Shown: piece after piece, positions 49,709-59,160 of the stretch
How positions within the stretch are numbered: position 1 is the stretch's first letter
How the letters are laid out: every line of letters starts with the position of its first letter
Assembly (NCBI RefSeq): GCF_005405125.1
Contig: NZ_BJDL01000022.1
Coordinates: 1-64,000, forward strand
Length of the DNA stretch: 64,000 nucleotides
DNA from: Lactiplantibacillus songbeiensis
GTDB taxonomy: Bacteria > Bacillota > Bacilli > Lactobacillales > Lactobacillaceae
Reading direction: 5' to 3'
The notes under the pieces: model-generated
Database searches by the model: none
Seen by the model: the letters and a program-made list of their open reading frames with translations, nothing else
Told to the model about the DNA's origin: nothing
Made by a program: the position numbers and the translations under genes

Positions 49709-51128
49709 GATCGAACGCCCCCTTACCATATGGGTCATACGGTGCATCATCTTTCGCTTGTAACAAATCATCTGGACCATAATGCAAGACCCGTTTGGAC
49801 AAGACGATCATCACGATGCCTAAACCACTGAACAAGCAGAAGTAGACAATATTTGAGATTAATAATGATGCGACACTAACATTCGGCGAAACGGCATCGG
49901 CAATCGTCAATAGCCCATAGACGACCCAAGGATACCGCCCCAGTTCGGTAATAAACCAGCCGGCCGTATTCGCCGCAAATGGTAAGAACGTGCAAATTCC
50001 TAAGACCCATAAGAACCAGCGCTGCCGCATGATTAAGTCACTGCCGGCGCGATTAAAGAATAACCCGATAATCGCAATTAAGGCAAACAACCCACCAGAA
50101 ATGGCCATGACCCGGAAACTCCAGAATAACGTCTTGGTTGGGACATAATAGTTCATATTCTTGCCAAACTTCTTATCATATTTCGCATGTAATTCTTTAT
50201 TGATGGCATTTTGACCCTTAACGTTCCCAGATAACTTGTGATAACTTAAGATATCCAAGACATAAGGCATCTCAATTGACCAGTTCGTCTTATGATTCTT
50301 AGTATCTATCCCAGACACAATCGCCCAAGCCGCTGGTGACCCAGAGTCTTTGTATAACCCTTCAGTCGCCGCAAACTTCATCGGTTGTTCTTTAATAATG
50401 TAACGCGTTTGGACATCACCCATACCAACCACGCCGATTGTAGCCAACAAACCAATGATCAGACTGACCTTAAGTGATTTACGGAAGAATTCTGGATTGC
50501 GCTTCTTAAGCAAACCAAACGCGGCCATCCCGGCAACCACAAAGGAACCGGTGACAAATGCCCCAAATAAAACGTGCGGTAACTCATACCATAATTGCGG
50601 ATTCTTAATAACTGCGGCAAAACTGGTCATCTGCGCACGACCGGTTTTGGCATTGATCATGAAACCGACTGGATTTTGCATAAAACTATTGGCTGCCAAA
50701 ATCCACATGGCTGAAATCATCGTCCCAATGGAAGTTAACCAAATAAACGCACAGTGAATACCAGCACTAAACCGGTCCCAGCCAAACATCCATAAGCCGA
50801 TAAACGTGGATTCCATAAAGAACGCAACTAACGCTTCAATCGCTAATGGCGCCCCAAAAATGTCACCCATAAAACGTGAGTACTCCGACCAGTTCATCCC
50901 GAACTGGAATTCCTGAATAATCCCGGTTACAACCCCAACGGCAAAACTAAGTAAGAAAATCCGTCCCCAGAATTGTGCCATATGTTTGTACAATTGATCC
51001 TTTTTAATAACATAGAGCGTTTCCATAATGGCTACGACTAATGCTAAACCAATTGATAATGGCACAAAGAAGAAATGAAACACCGTCGTCATCGCAAATT
51101 GAAAGCGGGCTAAGGATAAAATACTCAT
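49701..51128 (-). CDS. cydA: cytochrome bd oxidase subunit I
   Basis: 475-residue haem-bearing subunit. N-terminal LARFQFAMTTVFHFFFVPLS with the haem b595 His, GVVTGIIQEFQFGMNWSEYS, and a Q-loop region of the short type found in Gram-positives. Reduces oxygen to water when haem and menaquinone are available. First gene of cydABDC. Confidence 0.96.
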   Translation of the reverse strand: MSILSLARFQFAMTTVFHFFFVPLSIGLALVVAIMETLYVIKKDQLYKHMAQFWGRIFLLSFAVGVVTGIIQEFQFGMNWSEYSRFMGDIFGAPLAIEALVAFFMESTFIGLWMFGWDRFSAGIHCAFIWLTSIGTMISAMWILAANSFMQNPVGFMINAKTGRAQMTSFAAVIKNPQLWYELPHVLFGAFVTGSFVVAGMAAFGLLKKRNPEFFRKSLKVSLIIGLLATIGVVGMGDVQTRYIIKEQPMKFAATEGLYKDSGSPAAWAIVSGIDTKNHKTNWSIEMPYVLDILSYHKLSGNVKGQNAINKELHAKYDKKFGKNMNYYVPTKTLFWSFRVMAISGGLFALIAIIGLFFNRAGSDLIMRQRWFLWVLGICTFLPFAANTAGWFITELGRYPWVVYGLLTIADAVSPNVSVASLLISNIVYFCLFSGLGIVMIVLSKRVLHYGPDDLLQAKDDAPYDPYGKGAFDHE

Positions 51129-51166
51129 CGTAATCCCCCCTTTATTTTAACTGTTACGTCCACCTA

Positions 51167-51180
51167 CGTAAGCGTAAACA
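51167..51180 (-). promoter_or_regulatory. candidate cre site upstream of cydA
   Basis: CGTAAGCGTAAACA on the plus strand has two differences from the cre consensus TGWNANCGNTNWCA, 39 bases before the cydA start. CcpA control of cyd operons is known in Bacillus; here it is only a possibility. Confidence 0.3.
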
Positions 51181-51303
51181 TTTAAGTCACCTTTATCATA
51201 TCAAGCGATAAGTGAAAATTCAATCAAACCCAACTTTTATTAGTAAAATAGTCAAGGGTGCTAATTTTCAAGCCTAGTTTTATCCCCGTTTTCAGTTTGT
51301 TAG

Positions 51304-51331
51304 TTGACATTTTGCTAATCCGTGCTATATT
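51304..51331 (+). promoter_or_regulatory. promoter of the DUF2187 gene
   Basis: TTGACA, 16 bases, TATATT; the start of transcription near 51338 excludes upstream starts and supports the ATG at 51363. Confidence 0.75.
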
Positions 51332-51362
51332 AACGACATTATACAGAAATGAGGCCAAACCA

Positions 51363-51539
51363 ATGGAAATCGGAACTAAAGTGACATTTAAGCTTGAGGG
51401 CCAGACCATGACCGGCACAATTGCGAAGGCCTACACGAACTCGTACTTGATTGAGTTTACCAGTACAGATCCAGAAATCGTTGATAAGTATCATGATAAA
51501 GTGATTATTAGTCAGAAGAAAGTTACTGAAGTTAAGTAA
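51363..51539 (+). CDS. DUF2187 (YkvS-like) small protein
   Basis: 58-residue beta-rich protein, MEIGTKVTFKLEGQTMTGT followed by a second half ending KVIISQKKVTEVK. It matches the DUF2187/YkvS family, small SH3-like proteins of unknown function in Firmicutes. The short start fits the promoter and a GAGG eight to ten bases ahead. Own terminator. Confidence 0.82.
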   Translation: MEIGTKVTFKLEGQTMTGTIAKAYTNSYLIEFTSTDPEIVDKYHDKVIISQKKVTEVK

Positions 51540-51550
51540 TTGAGCGAATT

Positions 51551-51598
51551 AATCCGACTCTCCAGCAGTTTACAATCTGCTTGGGAGCCGGATTTTTT
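51551..51598 (+). terminator. terminator of the DUF2187 gene
   Basis: AATCCGACTCTCCAGCAG with CTGCTTGGGAGCCGGATT (mismatched once or twice) then TTTT. Confidence 0.8.
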
Positions 51599-51637
51599 AG
51601 TTAGTGCTTGTTTATCCGTCTCCGTTGAACAAGCTAT

Positions 51638-52048
51638 AGAATACGCTGGGTGCTAGTTAAAATTGCCGCTTGCCGGTTGGTTCCTAAAATGCTGGAACGC
51701 CATGGGCCATTTTGAAGCCAAAGCTCGGTCTTCAAAACTGGCCTTGGCCTAAGTATGAGCAGACCACTCACACTAAGGCCAACGACACGGCTGAGCATTT
51801 TAGGAACCAACCTCTCGGCTAAATTTATGGTCAACAATAGATAGTCATTAATTCACGTTAATTAACATTGGGCGGACCAGAATTGGCTCAGTGGTGTCGT
51901 TTATCTTGGTCGGTGATTTTCCGACTTAGATAAAGCCAGGCTTTCAAGACAACCCTTTGGCTCGAAAACGTGGCCACCTCGTTCCAGCCAACGCTGGGAC
52001 AATCAGAGTGGCAACCCACATCCAACTAACACCAAACGTAGTACCTAC
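51638..52048. repeat. composite structured repeat, type A then type B
   Basis: Type A (51670-51815): outer stem GGTTCCTAAAATGCT / AGCATTTTAGGAACC, fully paired. Type B (51868-52012): outer stem GGACCAGAATTGGCT is opposed by AGCCAACGCTGGGAC, less well matched. Left end GGGTGCTAGTTAAAATTGCC and right end GGCAACCCACATCCAACTAACACC form the inverted ends. About 405 bp, in the gap 51599-52344 together with a second type B. Confidence 0.85.
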
Positions 52049-52164
52049 TTTCACCACGTCAAGTTGTAATCTGAAACTACAGCTTTCTAATGAACAACAC
52101 ATTTGAGCGCTGGATATGGGTTAAAGTTACCTGTTACTGGTCACAATGAATTAACGTTAATTTA

Positions 52165-52338
52165 TAACTACCTGTTAATTAACGTCGGGCGGACCAGAAT
52201 TGGCTCAGTGGTGTCGTTTCACTTAGTCGGTGGTTTTCCGGCTTAGTGAAAGCCCGGCTTTCGAGACCGCACTATGGCTCGAAAACGCGGCCACCACGTT
52301 CCAGCCGATTCTGGTCCAACCAGAGCGGCAATTAACCA
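52165..52338 (+). repeat. structured repeat, additional type B
   Basis: A second type B 120 bp after the composite. Outer stem GGACCAGAATTGGCT / AGCCGATTCTGGTCC, where GGACC/GGTCC replaces GGGCC/GGCCC: a compensatory change. GTGGTG/CACCAC is intact, and stem 3 begins TTTCACTTAGTCGG with CCGGCTTAGTGAAA. The 52049-52164 stretch between shows nothing recognisable. Confidence 0.82.
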
Positions 52339-52344
52339 TCTACT

Positions 52345-52380
52345 AAAAAACGATCACTCCAATTAAGGAATGATCGTTTT
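52345..52380 (-). terminator. terminator of the ECF S-component gene
   Basis: Minus strand AAAACGATCATTCC with GGAGTGATCGTTTT and T run. Confidence 0.85.
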
Positions 52381-52383
52381 ACA

Positions 52384-52974
52384 CTAACGATGGCGCTGTT
52401 TAAATCGTAGTAATGGCGTCCCAATTAGCGGTGTGACGATTCCCGCTAGAATTGCTTCGGGAATCCCGTTCGTGCCGACAATGGTCAATAAATACGGCAT
52501 TAACTTTGATAGGTCGATCTGATAAAATCCGGCCGCGGCATTGCGGTAAAGCAAACCAATCAAACCGAGCACTAAAATCGTATTCACTAATGACCCGGCG
52601 ACAGCCGCAATCGCCATCCCAACTGCTGGATGTTGCCGCTTAGCCCAACCGGCAAAAATAATCCCGGCAACGACTCCGACCAAGATTCGTGGCAACACAG
52701 ACACTAAGGGGTTGGTGAAAACAATCGGTGCTAATGGACTAGTTGGTGCCGTAAATGCACGAATCCAGTCGATTAAGCCCCAAATACCACCGATAATTGC
52801 CCCGTCTTTGGGACCCAGAATCACTGCCGCAATAATGACCGTGATATGAATCGTCGTAATACTGAGTCCTGGTAAGGGAATATAGCCAAATAATGGCACC
52901 ACATTTTGAATAATCACAATGGCCGTTAAGACCGCTAAGACACTAATTTGATAGGCGTTGGATTTTCGTTGCAT
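52384..52974 (-). CDS. ECF transporter S component (pantothenate-type likely)
   Basis: 196-residue membrane protein with six helices and the ECF S-component pattern: ITTIHITVIIAAVILGPKDG, then GGIWGLIDWIRAF and FTNPLVSVLPRI. It binds a vitamin and works with the shared EcfA/A'/T module encoded elsewhere. The pattern is closest to PanT-like (pantothenate) S units from memory, but folate or another substrate is possible. The ATG at 52974 is favoured; GGAAGG lies about ten bases ahead. The leader 52975-53120 holds a GCGGT/ACCGC-type hairpin and might be regulatory. Confidence 0.82.
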   Translation of the reverse strand: MQRKSNAYQISVLAVLTAIVIIQNVVPLFGYIPLPGLSITTIHITVIIAAVILGPKDGAIIGGIWGLIDWIRAFTAPTSPLAPIVFTNPLVSVLPRILVGVVAGIIFAGWAKRQHPAVGMAIAAVAGSLVNTILVLGLIGLLYRNAAAGFYQIDLSKLMPYLLTIVGTNGIPEAILAGIVTPLIGTPLLRFKQRHR

Positions 52975-53124
52975 CCTTAACGTCCTTCCTCTCTCCGGTT
53001 TTGCGGCTGGGGTCACCGCCAGACAGTACTACAATCAGTCAAATCAAGCCAGACTTAACTAACCGCGGTCCTGCCTCCTGATCAAGTTAGCAAGTCGACT
53101 AACTTAACTTGCTCTTATTTTACC

Positions 53125-53163
53125 AAAAAAACGTGCCAGCAACCGCCGACACGCTTAAAAAAA
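53125..53163 (-). terminator. terminator of the amino-acid permease gene
   Basis: Minus strand CGTGTCGGC / GCTGGCACG with one T-G pair, then TTTTTTT. Confidence 0.7.
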
Positions 53164-54597
53164 TTATTTAGTTTCTTGTTCACGCAAACTTTCACGAATC
53201 CGTGAATGCCGATAGCCATAAATAAAGTAAATGATAATCCCGAGCGTAATCCAAATGGCAAACATCTTCCAAGTAAATACTTGTAGATTAATCATCAAGT
53301 AAGCACAGGCTAAAAATGACACAATTGGCAACACTGGGAAGAATGGCACTTTAAACGAACTTTCAATCTGTTGTAAGGTTTCGTGCTTCCGTAAAAAGAT
53401 AACCCCGATTGAGACCATTGCAAAAGCAAACAACGTCCCAATGTTAACTAATTCGGCAATCTTATCCAATGGAATCACCGCCGCAAAAACACTTGAAATA
53501 ATCCCAAAGATCCAAGTACTGCGAACCGGCACTTTCGTATGGGGATTTAATTTGCGGAACGTCTTGGGCAATAAGCCATCCCGACTAATCGCAAATAACA
53601 ACCGGGTCCCACCATATAGCATGACGATTAACACCGTGGTCATCCCGACAACTGCCCCTAAGGAGACAATTCCGGCAGCCCAGTTTTGATGAATCAAGGC
53701 TAACGCATACGCAACTGGGTCAGCAACGTTTAGCTTCGTATAATAAACAACCCCGACTAAGACAACGGACATCGCAATATACAAGATCGACGCCACAATC
53801 AGTGACCCGATAATCCCAATCGGCATATCATGCTTAGGATTCTTCACTTCTTCTGAGGCTGTTGACACGGCATCAAATCCGATGTAAGCATAGAAAGCTA
53901 GCGACGCCCCTTTGACTAGCCCATGCACCCCATGCGGCATGAATGGGTGGAAGTTGGCTGGTTTCACGAAGAAAATGGCTACCCCAATAAACAAGGCAAT
54001 GACCAAGATCTTCACCACGACCATGATGGAGTTGACTCGCGTTGATTCTTGAACCCCACCGACTAACAATAATGAAATGGCTAAAACCACAATAAAGGCA
54101 ATTAAATTAAAGCCGGCATGCGGTGCGCCGGCTGTCCCGGCTGCCGCAGACAAAAAGGCCGGCAATTTGATTCCAAACCCACTCAATAGATTCTGAAAGT
54201 ATGACGACCAACTAACCGCCACGGACGATACTGAAAAGAGATATTCAGAGATCAAGGCCCAACCGAGAATCCACGCTAAGAATTCACCGAACACGGTGTA
54301 AACATACGTGTAGGCACTCCCTGCTAAGGGAATCGTTGATGAAAATTCCGCATAACACAAGGCGGCTAATGAACAAACTACCGCTGCAATCACAAAGGAT
54401 AGCATGGCAGCCGGGCCCGCATACTTCGCAGCAATGATCCCAGGCATAATGAAAATCCCAGAACCTACGATCGCACCGACCCCCATCATTGTTAAACTGA
54501 AGGCATCGAGGGTCTTGGCCAACCCGCTCTTATTAAAATTAGCCGGACTGACTGGTTTTTTTACCAGTAATCGTCGTGATTCTTTCATATTCACCAT
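53164..54597 (-). CDS. APC-family amino acid permease
   Basis: 477-residue carrier with 12 helices of the cationic amino acid transporter (YfnA-like) group. Helix 1 motif FSLTMMGVGAIVGSGIFIMPG binds the substrate backbone; helix 6 ASLAFYAYIGFDAVSTASEE. Exact amino acid not predictable; branched-chain or basic types are common in this group. The start could also be the GTG or the ATG shortly downstream (54588), since AGGAGG is only two bases from the first ATG. Confidence 0.9.
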   Translation of the reverse strand: MVNMKESRRLLVKKPVSPANFNKSGLAKTLDAFSLTMMGVGAIVGSGIFIMPGIIAAKYAGPAAMLSFVIAAVVCSLAALCYAEFSSTIPLAGSAYTYVYTVFGEFLAWILGWALISEYLFSVSSVAVSWSSYFQNLLSGFGIKLPAFLSAAAGTAGAPHAGFNLIAFIVVLAISLLLVGGVQESTRVNSIMVVVKILVIALFIGVAIFFVKPANFHPFMPHGVHGLVKGASLAFYAYIGFDAVSTASEEVKNPKHDMPIGIIGSLIVASILYIAMSVVLVGVVYYTKLNVADPVAYALALIHQNWAAGIVSLGAVVGMTTVLIVMLYGGTRLLFAISRDGLLPKTFRKLNPHTKVPVRSTWIFGIISSVFAAVIPLDKIAELVNIGTLFAFAMVSIGVIFLRKHETLQQIESSFKVPFFPVLPIVSFLACAYLMINLQVFTWKMFAIWITLGIIIYFIYGYRHSRIRESLREQETK

Positions 54598-54773
54598 TGC
54601 CTCCTAATTGAATTCTTATTAATATAACGATATTAATTTTATTGATTTTCACATAAATAGTCAAGGATTTCTTTAATATTTTTAACAACAAGGAGCCTAA
54701 TCACTGTCAAAGCACGACTTTCATAGCTTAGTTATTTTACACAAAGAAAGCGATACTAACCGTTTTCAAAATT

Positions 54774-54813
54774 AAAAAAAGACGCTGATTCTAAGAATCG
54801 GCGTCTTTTTTAA
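54774..54813. terminator. bidirectional terminator after mleP
   Basis: AAAAGACGCTGATTC / GAATCGGCGTCTTTT between mleP and the permease promoter. Confidence 0.85.
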
Positions 54814-54837
54814 TACTATTTTAATTTTAATCGTGTC

Positions 54838-55809
54838 CTAGATAAATTGAATCAACGACATTAAGATTGGCACCACGACGATGAATAAGACCGTACTGGT
54901 CGTCACCACGTTTGTCGCGTATTCAACATCCCCATGCGCTTCGTTAGCCAAGATTGGCAAGACAGCCAACATTGGGGTTGCGGATTGCACAATCAACGTT
55001 TGTGAGGCCATCGTTGGGAAGCTGGCACCAAAGTTGCCGGCAACCATCAAGACCGCAATCATGATCGCAGGTGACAAGATGAACCGACCTACTAATGCCA
55101 CAATCGTATCGCGATCAAAACGGATACTCTTCAAACCAGCATCGGCTAAGACAATCCCAATATAGATTAAGGATAATGGGGTGACCAAGTTACCGACGTA
55201 AGTTAACGTAGAGTTCACAAAAGAAATTTTCAAGATTGGAATATTCAATAGTAGGAAGATCAAAGCGACCAAAAACCCAACTAATGGCATTGGAATCACT
55301 TTCTTCCAGTCAATCTTGTTATGCGTCTGCTCCTTTGACTTAGTCGGATCATCATTTGAAATCAAGAAGACCCCAAATGCCCAAGTCGAAACGGTATTCA
55401 CAATATAATAAACCAAGAAGTACGTCATACTCTTGTCACCGAACAAGGCAATGTTCAAAGGCAACCCAATAAAGATTGTATTGGCGTTGACCATCGCATT
55501 GATAAAGATCCCCTTACGCCCGGGTTTAATATGCATCAACTTAACTAACGCAAAGGCAATCAAATATCCGATGATGACGGCCAGAAAAGCATACGCCAGG
55601 TAACCGGAAAATGAGACCAATTGGCCACGCGTTAAGCGACTTAATACTGAAACGAAGATTGACGCTGGCAAGGCAATGTTCTTAATAAATTTCGAAATCG
55701 TCCCACCAAATTTATCGTCAAACCAGCCCGTCCGTCGTAATACATATCCTAAAATCATGATCAAAACGACCACGAGGACACTTTGAATTGAATTCCATAA
55801 AACAGCCAT
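54838..55809 (-). CDS. mleP: malate permease (AEC family), MleP-like
   Basis: 323-residue carrier of the auxin-efflux-carrier family with ten helices: VVLIMILGYVLRRTGWFDDK, KNIALPASIFVSVLSRLTRG, NANTIFIGLPLNIALFGD and the helix 10 part FIVVVPILMSLIQFI. In oenococci and lactobacilli this family imports L-malate for the malolactic enzyme. Here it follows mleS, with a type A repeat and a hairpin in between, so mleS and mleP may be read together in part. Confidence 0.87.
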   Translation of the reverse strand: MAVLWNSIQSVLVVVLIMILGYVLRRTGWFDDKFGGTISKFIKNIALPASIFVSVLSRLTRGQLVSFSGYLAYAFLAVIIGYLIAFALVKLMHIKPGRKGIFINAMVNANTIFIGLPLNIALFGDKSMTYFLVYYIVNTVSTWAFGVFLISNDDPTKSKEQTHNKIDWKKVIPMPLVGFLVALIFLLLNIPILKISFVNSTLTYVGNLVTPLSLIYIGIVLADAGLKSIRFDRDTIVALVGRFILSPAIMIAVLMVAGNFGASFPTMASQTLIVQSATPMLAVLPILANEAHGDVEYATNVVTTSTVLFIVVVPILMSLIQFI

Positions 55810-55861
55810 AAGTTTTTAGTCCCTACTTCCTACAATTTTTTCTCTCTTTAATGCTTGAAGT

Positions 55862-56040
55862 TAGTTGTTAGTGCCGCCTGCCGGTTGGGGCCTAAAACGC
55901 TGGAACGCCATGGACCATTTTGAAGCCAAAGGGCGGTCTTCAAAACTGGCCTTGACCTAAGACCGGGAAAATCACCCGCTCTAAGGCCAACGACATGGCT
56001 GAGCATTTTAGGCCCCAACCTCTCGGCTAAACTAGTCGCT
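55862..56040 (-). repeat. structured repeat, type A alone
   Basis: Outer stem GGGGCCTAAAACGCT / AGCATTTTAGGCCCC, where GGGGCC/GGCCCC replaces GGTTCC/GGAACC of other copies. GCCATGG / CATGGC is fully paired. Stem 3 is GACCTAAGACCGGG..CCCGCTCTAAGGCC. Putative RNA-sense strand is minus, the same as mleS and mleP, and it lies between them. Confidence 0.82.
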
Positions 56041-56192
56041 GTTAATAAATATTGACTAGTTTATAGCTAATACTTAAACAGTCTAACCTAATCCATCATT
56101 CTCTATAACGTGTTGCACGCTCTCTCTAAAAACGCGACCACTATATTGATTTGTTGCAATTTTATTGCTTACAATTTAGCTAGTAAGCTAAT

Positions 56193-56250
56193 GACCAAAA
56201 TATGCGATGAACCCCCATGTTTAGGGTCATTAACATAAGCATATTTTGGC
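56193..56250 (-). terminator. long hairpin after mleS
   Basis: CCAAAATATGC and GCATATTTTGG enclose a second stem ATGA-CCC / GGG-TCAT. There is no T run, so this may act as an RNA stability or processing structure instead of an intrinsic terminator. The rest of 56041-56281 shows nothing clear. Confidence 0.55.
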
Positions 56251-56281
56251 GATCAACTTAGGCGGTAACTATCTTACCAAC

Positions 56282-57913
56282 TTATTTATACTCAGGAACC
56301 CACTTCATGTCAGCAACAGCTTGCTTAGCACTAGTAATTGGTTCTTTGTTTAACTTTTGGTCGATAACACTTTGGGCCACGACTTCGGCTAACGTTTGTG
56401 AAAATTCAGTAATCTTTGAAACTGGTGGTAAAACGGCCGCACCAGGCTTGCTCGTATCAACGATACCGCCTAAAGCATGGCAAGCAGCAGATAGCGTTTC
56501 TGCATTCAAGACTTTGGCTGTTGCCGCAATCAACCCGAAGCCTAAACCAGGGTACATCAAGGCATTGTTCCCTTGACCGATTTGGTAAGTGACACCCTTG
56601 TATTCAACATCATCCGCAGGAATCCCAGTTGCAACCAAGGCCCGGCCATCCGTCCACTTGATTAAGTCTTCAGCTTTGGCTTCAGCCAATTTCGTTGGAT
56701 TGGATAATGGGAAGATGATTGGCCGATCAGTATGGGCCGCCATTTCCTTAATGATGCTTTCGGTAAAGGTCCCTGGTTGAGTAGATGTCCCAATCATGAC
56801 CGTTGGGTGAACTGCTTTAACAACAGCTTCTAAGTTCGTCAATTCATCAGCATTGCTGAATTCACTGCGTTGACGTGTGAAGGCTTTTTGGGCTGGCGTT
56901 AAGTCTTCAGTGTCATCGAACAACAAGCCTTGCTTATCAACAGCATAGAAGTGTTGCTTGGCTTCAGCTTCCGTCAAACCAGCTTGCATGAGTTCATCCA
57001 TGATTTGGTTCGCAATCCCCATGCCGGCAGTCCCAGCGCCAAAGGATAGGATTTTTTGATCCTTGATACTTTCCTTAGAAATGTTCAAAGCCCCTAAAAT
57101 CCCAGCTAAAACAACCATCCCAGTACCCTGAATATCATCATTGAAGGTCGCAATCTTGTCTTTGTATTGATCTAAGATCACTTGCGCGTTTGAACGGCCG
57201 AAGTCTTCCCAATGTAATAATGATTCTGGGAATAACTTTTGTTCTGCCGCCACAAATTTATCGATAGTTTCATAATAACGGTCGCCATAAATCCGCTTGT
57301 GACGATTGCCTAGATACAACGGATCATCAAGTAATTTTTGATTGTTGGTCCCAGCATCGATGCTAACTGGTAAGACTTGTGACGGGTCAATCCCGGCAGC
57401 GGCCGTGTAGACCATTAGCTTACCAACAGCGATATCAACACCATTGACACCCCAGTCACCCATTCCTAAGATCCCTTCAGCGTCAGTCACAACGACTAAC
57501 CGAATGTCACGGCCAGTAGCTGCGTTCTTCAAAGTCGCTTCAATATCTTCAGGTGCATCAACCGAAACAAAGGCCGCATTTTGTGGATCTAAGAACAATT
57601 CGTTATATTGTTCGATTGAATCAGCGACGACTGGATCGTACACGATTGGCATAAATTCAACCACGTGTTGATCCATCAAGTGGTAGAACAACGTCCGGTT
57701 TTCATTGAACAAGTTCATTAAAAAGATCCGTTTTTCTAAACGTGTCGCCTTACTTTGAAATTGGGCATACGCTTGGGTTGTTTGTTCTTCAATCGTTTGA
57801 ACTTGGCTAGGTAATGTCCCGATTAAACCTAACGCTTGGCGTTCAGCCTTAGTAAAGGCCGTCCCTTTGTTTAAGAACGGGTTATTTAAAATTTGGTCTG
57901 CAGTTTTCGTCAT
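56282..57913 (-). CDS. mleS: malolactic enzyme
   Basis: 543-residue NAD- and Mn-dependent enzyme decarboxylating L-malate to L-lactate. It looks like malic enzyme: [20 protein letters not shown], the signature [40 protein letters not shown] and [16 protein letters not shown] as the NAD site. The length of about 540 fits malolactic rather than malic enzymes. GGAGG precedes ATG. Divergent from mleR and near mleP: a normal mle cluster. Confidence 0.95.
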   Translation of the reverse strand: MTKTADQILNNPFLNKGTAFTKAERQALGLIGTLPSQVQTIEEQTTQAYAQFQSKATRLEKRIFLMNLFNENRTLFYHLMDQHVVEFMPIVYDPVVADSIEQYNELFLDPQNAAFVSVDAPEDIEATLKNAATGRDIRLVVVTDAEGILGMGDWGVNGVDIAVGKLMVYTAAAGIDPSQVLPVSIDAGTNNQKLLDDPLYLGNRHKRIYGDRYYETIDKFVAAEQKLFPESLLHWEDFGRSNAQVILDQYKDKIATFNDDIQGTGMVVLAGILGALNISKESIKDQKILSFGAGTAGMGIANQIMDELMQAGLTEAEAKQHFYAVDKQGLLFDDTEDLTPAQKAFTRQRSEFSNADELTNLEAVVKAVHPTVMIGTSTQPGTFTESIIKEMAAHTDRPIIFPLSNPTKLAEAKAEDLIKWTDGRALVATGIPADDVEYKGVTYQIGQGNNALMYPGLGFGLIAATAKVLNAETLSAACHALGGIVDTSKPGAAVLPPVSKITEFSQTLAEVVAQSVIDQKLNKEPITSAKQAVADMKWVPEYK

Positions 57914-58068
57914 TACTAATTCCTCCGTTTGGGTTAGTTTAACTATTGAATTAACTAATTTGGTAAGCTGCGATTATTAGATTAACGAATCCGTTCATCG
58001 CAATCAACAATCTGCGCTCATCAATTTACATTTAACACCTTAAACCCGCTCAATTATTATAGTCAAGC

Positions 58069-58098
58069 TTGCCACCTACTATAAAAATATTTTATAAT
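58069..58098 (+). promoter_or_regulatory. mleR promoter
   Basis: TTGCCA, 18 bases, TATAAT; transcription from near 58105 supports the ATG at 58132 as start. The mleS-mleR gap also holds a near-palindrome AACGAATCCGTT that could be part of a LysR site. Confidence 0.65.
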
Positions 58099-58131
58099 GT
58101 CAGTATAAACGTTGATCTAACAGGAGAAATT

Positions 58132-59010
58132 ATGAATACAAAGGACTTAGCCTATTTCAAAGAATTAATTAATCAAAAAAACTTTTCAAAAGTAGCCGAT
58201 TTTTTCGGCGTGAGTCAGCCAACTATCACCACGGCTATCAAACGATTGGAAACCGAATTCGGATCACAACTCATTATTCGTGACCGCGTTCATCATGAGT
58301 TAACAATCACTCAAAGCGGCCAGCAGCTGGCGGAACACGCCACTAGTATTTTGCGAGAATTGGATACCGCCCACCACGAAATCCAAAATCTCGTTCAGAA
58401 TCAGATTGCATTAGGCTTGCCACCTATTATTGAAAACTACTATTTTCCAAAAATTGCAGCCCAACTTAAACAACAGCGACTCTTACGCCACATCTTAACG
58501 GTCGAAGGCGGCTCGGTCGACTTGCGCAAAGGGTTGCTAGATGGGCAGATGGACATGGCTTTATTAGGTTCCATCGAACCCCTCTCCTATCAGAACTTAA
58601 TCGCCGATGAATTCGACCGCCATCCGTTCTACATTTACGTCGGTAAAACCCATCCGCTCGCTGATCGTAAACGGATCTTCTTCAGCGAACTACGACATGA
58701 AGACTTTGTCCTGTTCGAAAATAGTTTCGTGCATAACCAAGCCTTCAATAAACTCACCCGGCGGAACCACTTTCGCCCCGATGTCGTTTTTCGGTCCAAC
58801 GACACGCATATTATTATGAAGTTAGTGGCACAAAACGTCGGTATCACTTATTTAACCGATATCGTCGATCAACAAGATGATGTCGTGCGACTGGAGTTGA
58901 TGGATGAGGAACGGCCAGAATTCATCACCAGTATTGTCTATCGCACCACGCACATCCTAACGCCCGCTCAGCAGCAATTATTGGATATCATGCATCGCAT
59001 TTTGGCTTAA
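58132..59010 (+). CDS. mleR: LysR-family malolactic regulator MleR
   Basis: 292-residue LysR regulator. The HTH starts MNTKDLAYFKELINQKNFSK and reads VSQPTITTAIKRLETEF; the effector domain is LPPIIENYYFPKIAAQL and onward. The ATG at 58132 is supported by AGGAGA and the promoter. Divergent from mleS, which it should activate in response to malate. It shares its N-terminal layout with the second LysR gene at 61625. Confidence 0.92.
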   Translation: MNTKDLAYFKELINQKNFSKVADFFGVSQPTITTAIKRLETEFGSQLIIRDRVHHELTITQSGQQLAEHATSILRELDTAHHEIQNLVQNQIALGLPPIIENYYFPKIAAQLKQQRLLRHILTVEGGSVDLRKGLLDGQMDMALLGSIEPLSYQNLIADEFDRHPFYIYVGKTHPLADRKRIFFSELRHEDFVLFENSFVHNQAFNKLTRRNHFRPDVVFRSNDTHIIMKLVAQNVGITYLTDIVDQQDDVVRLELMDEERPEFITSIVYRTTHILTPAQQQLLDIMHRILA

Positions 59011-59024
59011 CACGATCCGTCTCC

Positions 59025-59100
59025 GTTGACCAAACGATTCGCTGTGGGGCAACCCTGAAGCCTAAAAACCAGTCTTCAGGGCGAATCATTTGGTCACTCC
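59025..59100 (+). repeat. reduced structured repeat (type D) after mleR
   Basis: Outer stem TGACCAAACGATTCGC / GCGAATCATTTGGTCA and an inner stem CCCTGAAGCC / GGTCTTCAGGG-like. The inner loop resembles the GAAGCC..GGTCTTC stem of type A. No stem 3. Non-coding. Confidence 0.5.
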
Positions 59101-59160
59101 GACTATGTCTTATGAGACATAATCACTGTTAACTATCGTCAGTTTTCGGAAAATTTCATT

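Noticed and set aside
52975-53120. THF riboswitch before the ECF gene
   Set aside because: GGTGA and TTAAGT look similar but the paired arms do not close as in the THF class; kept only as a structured leader.
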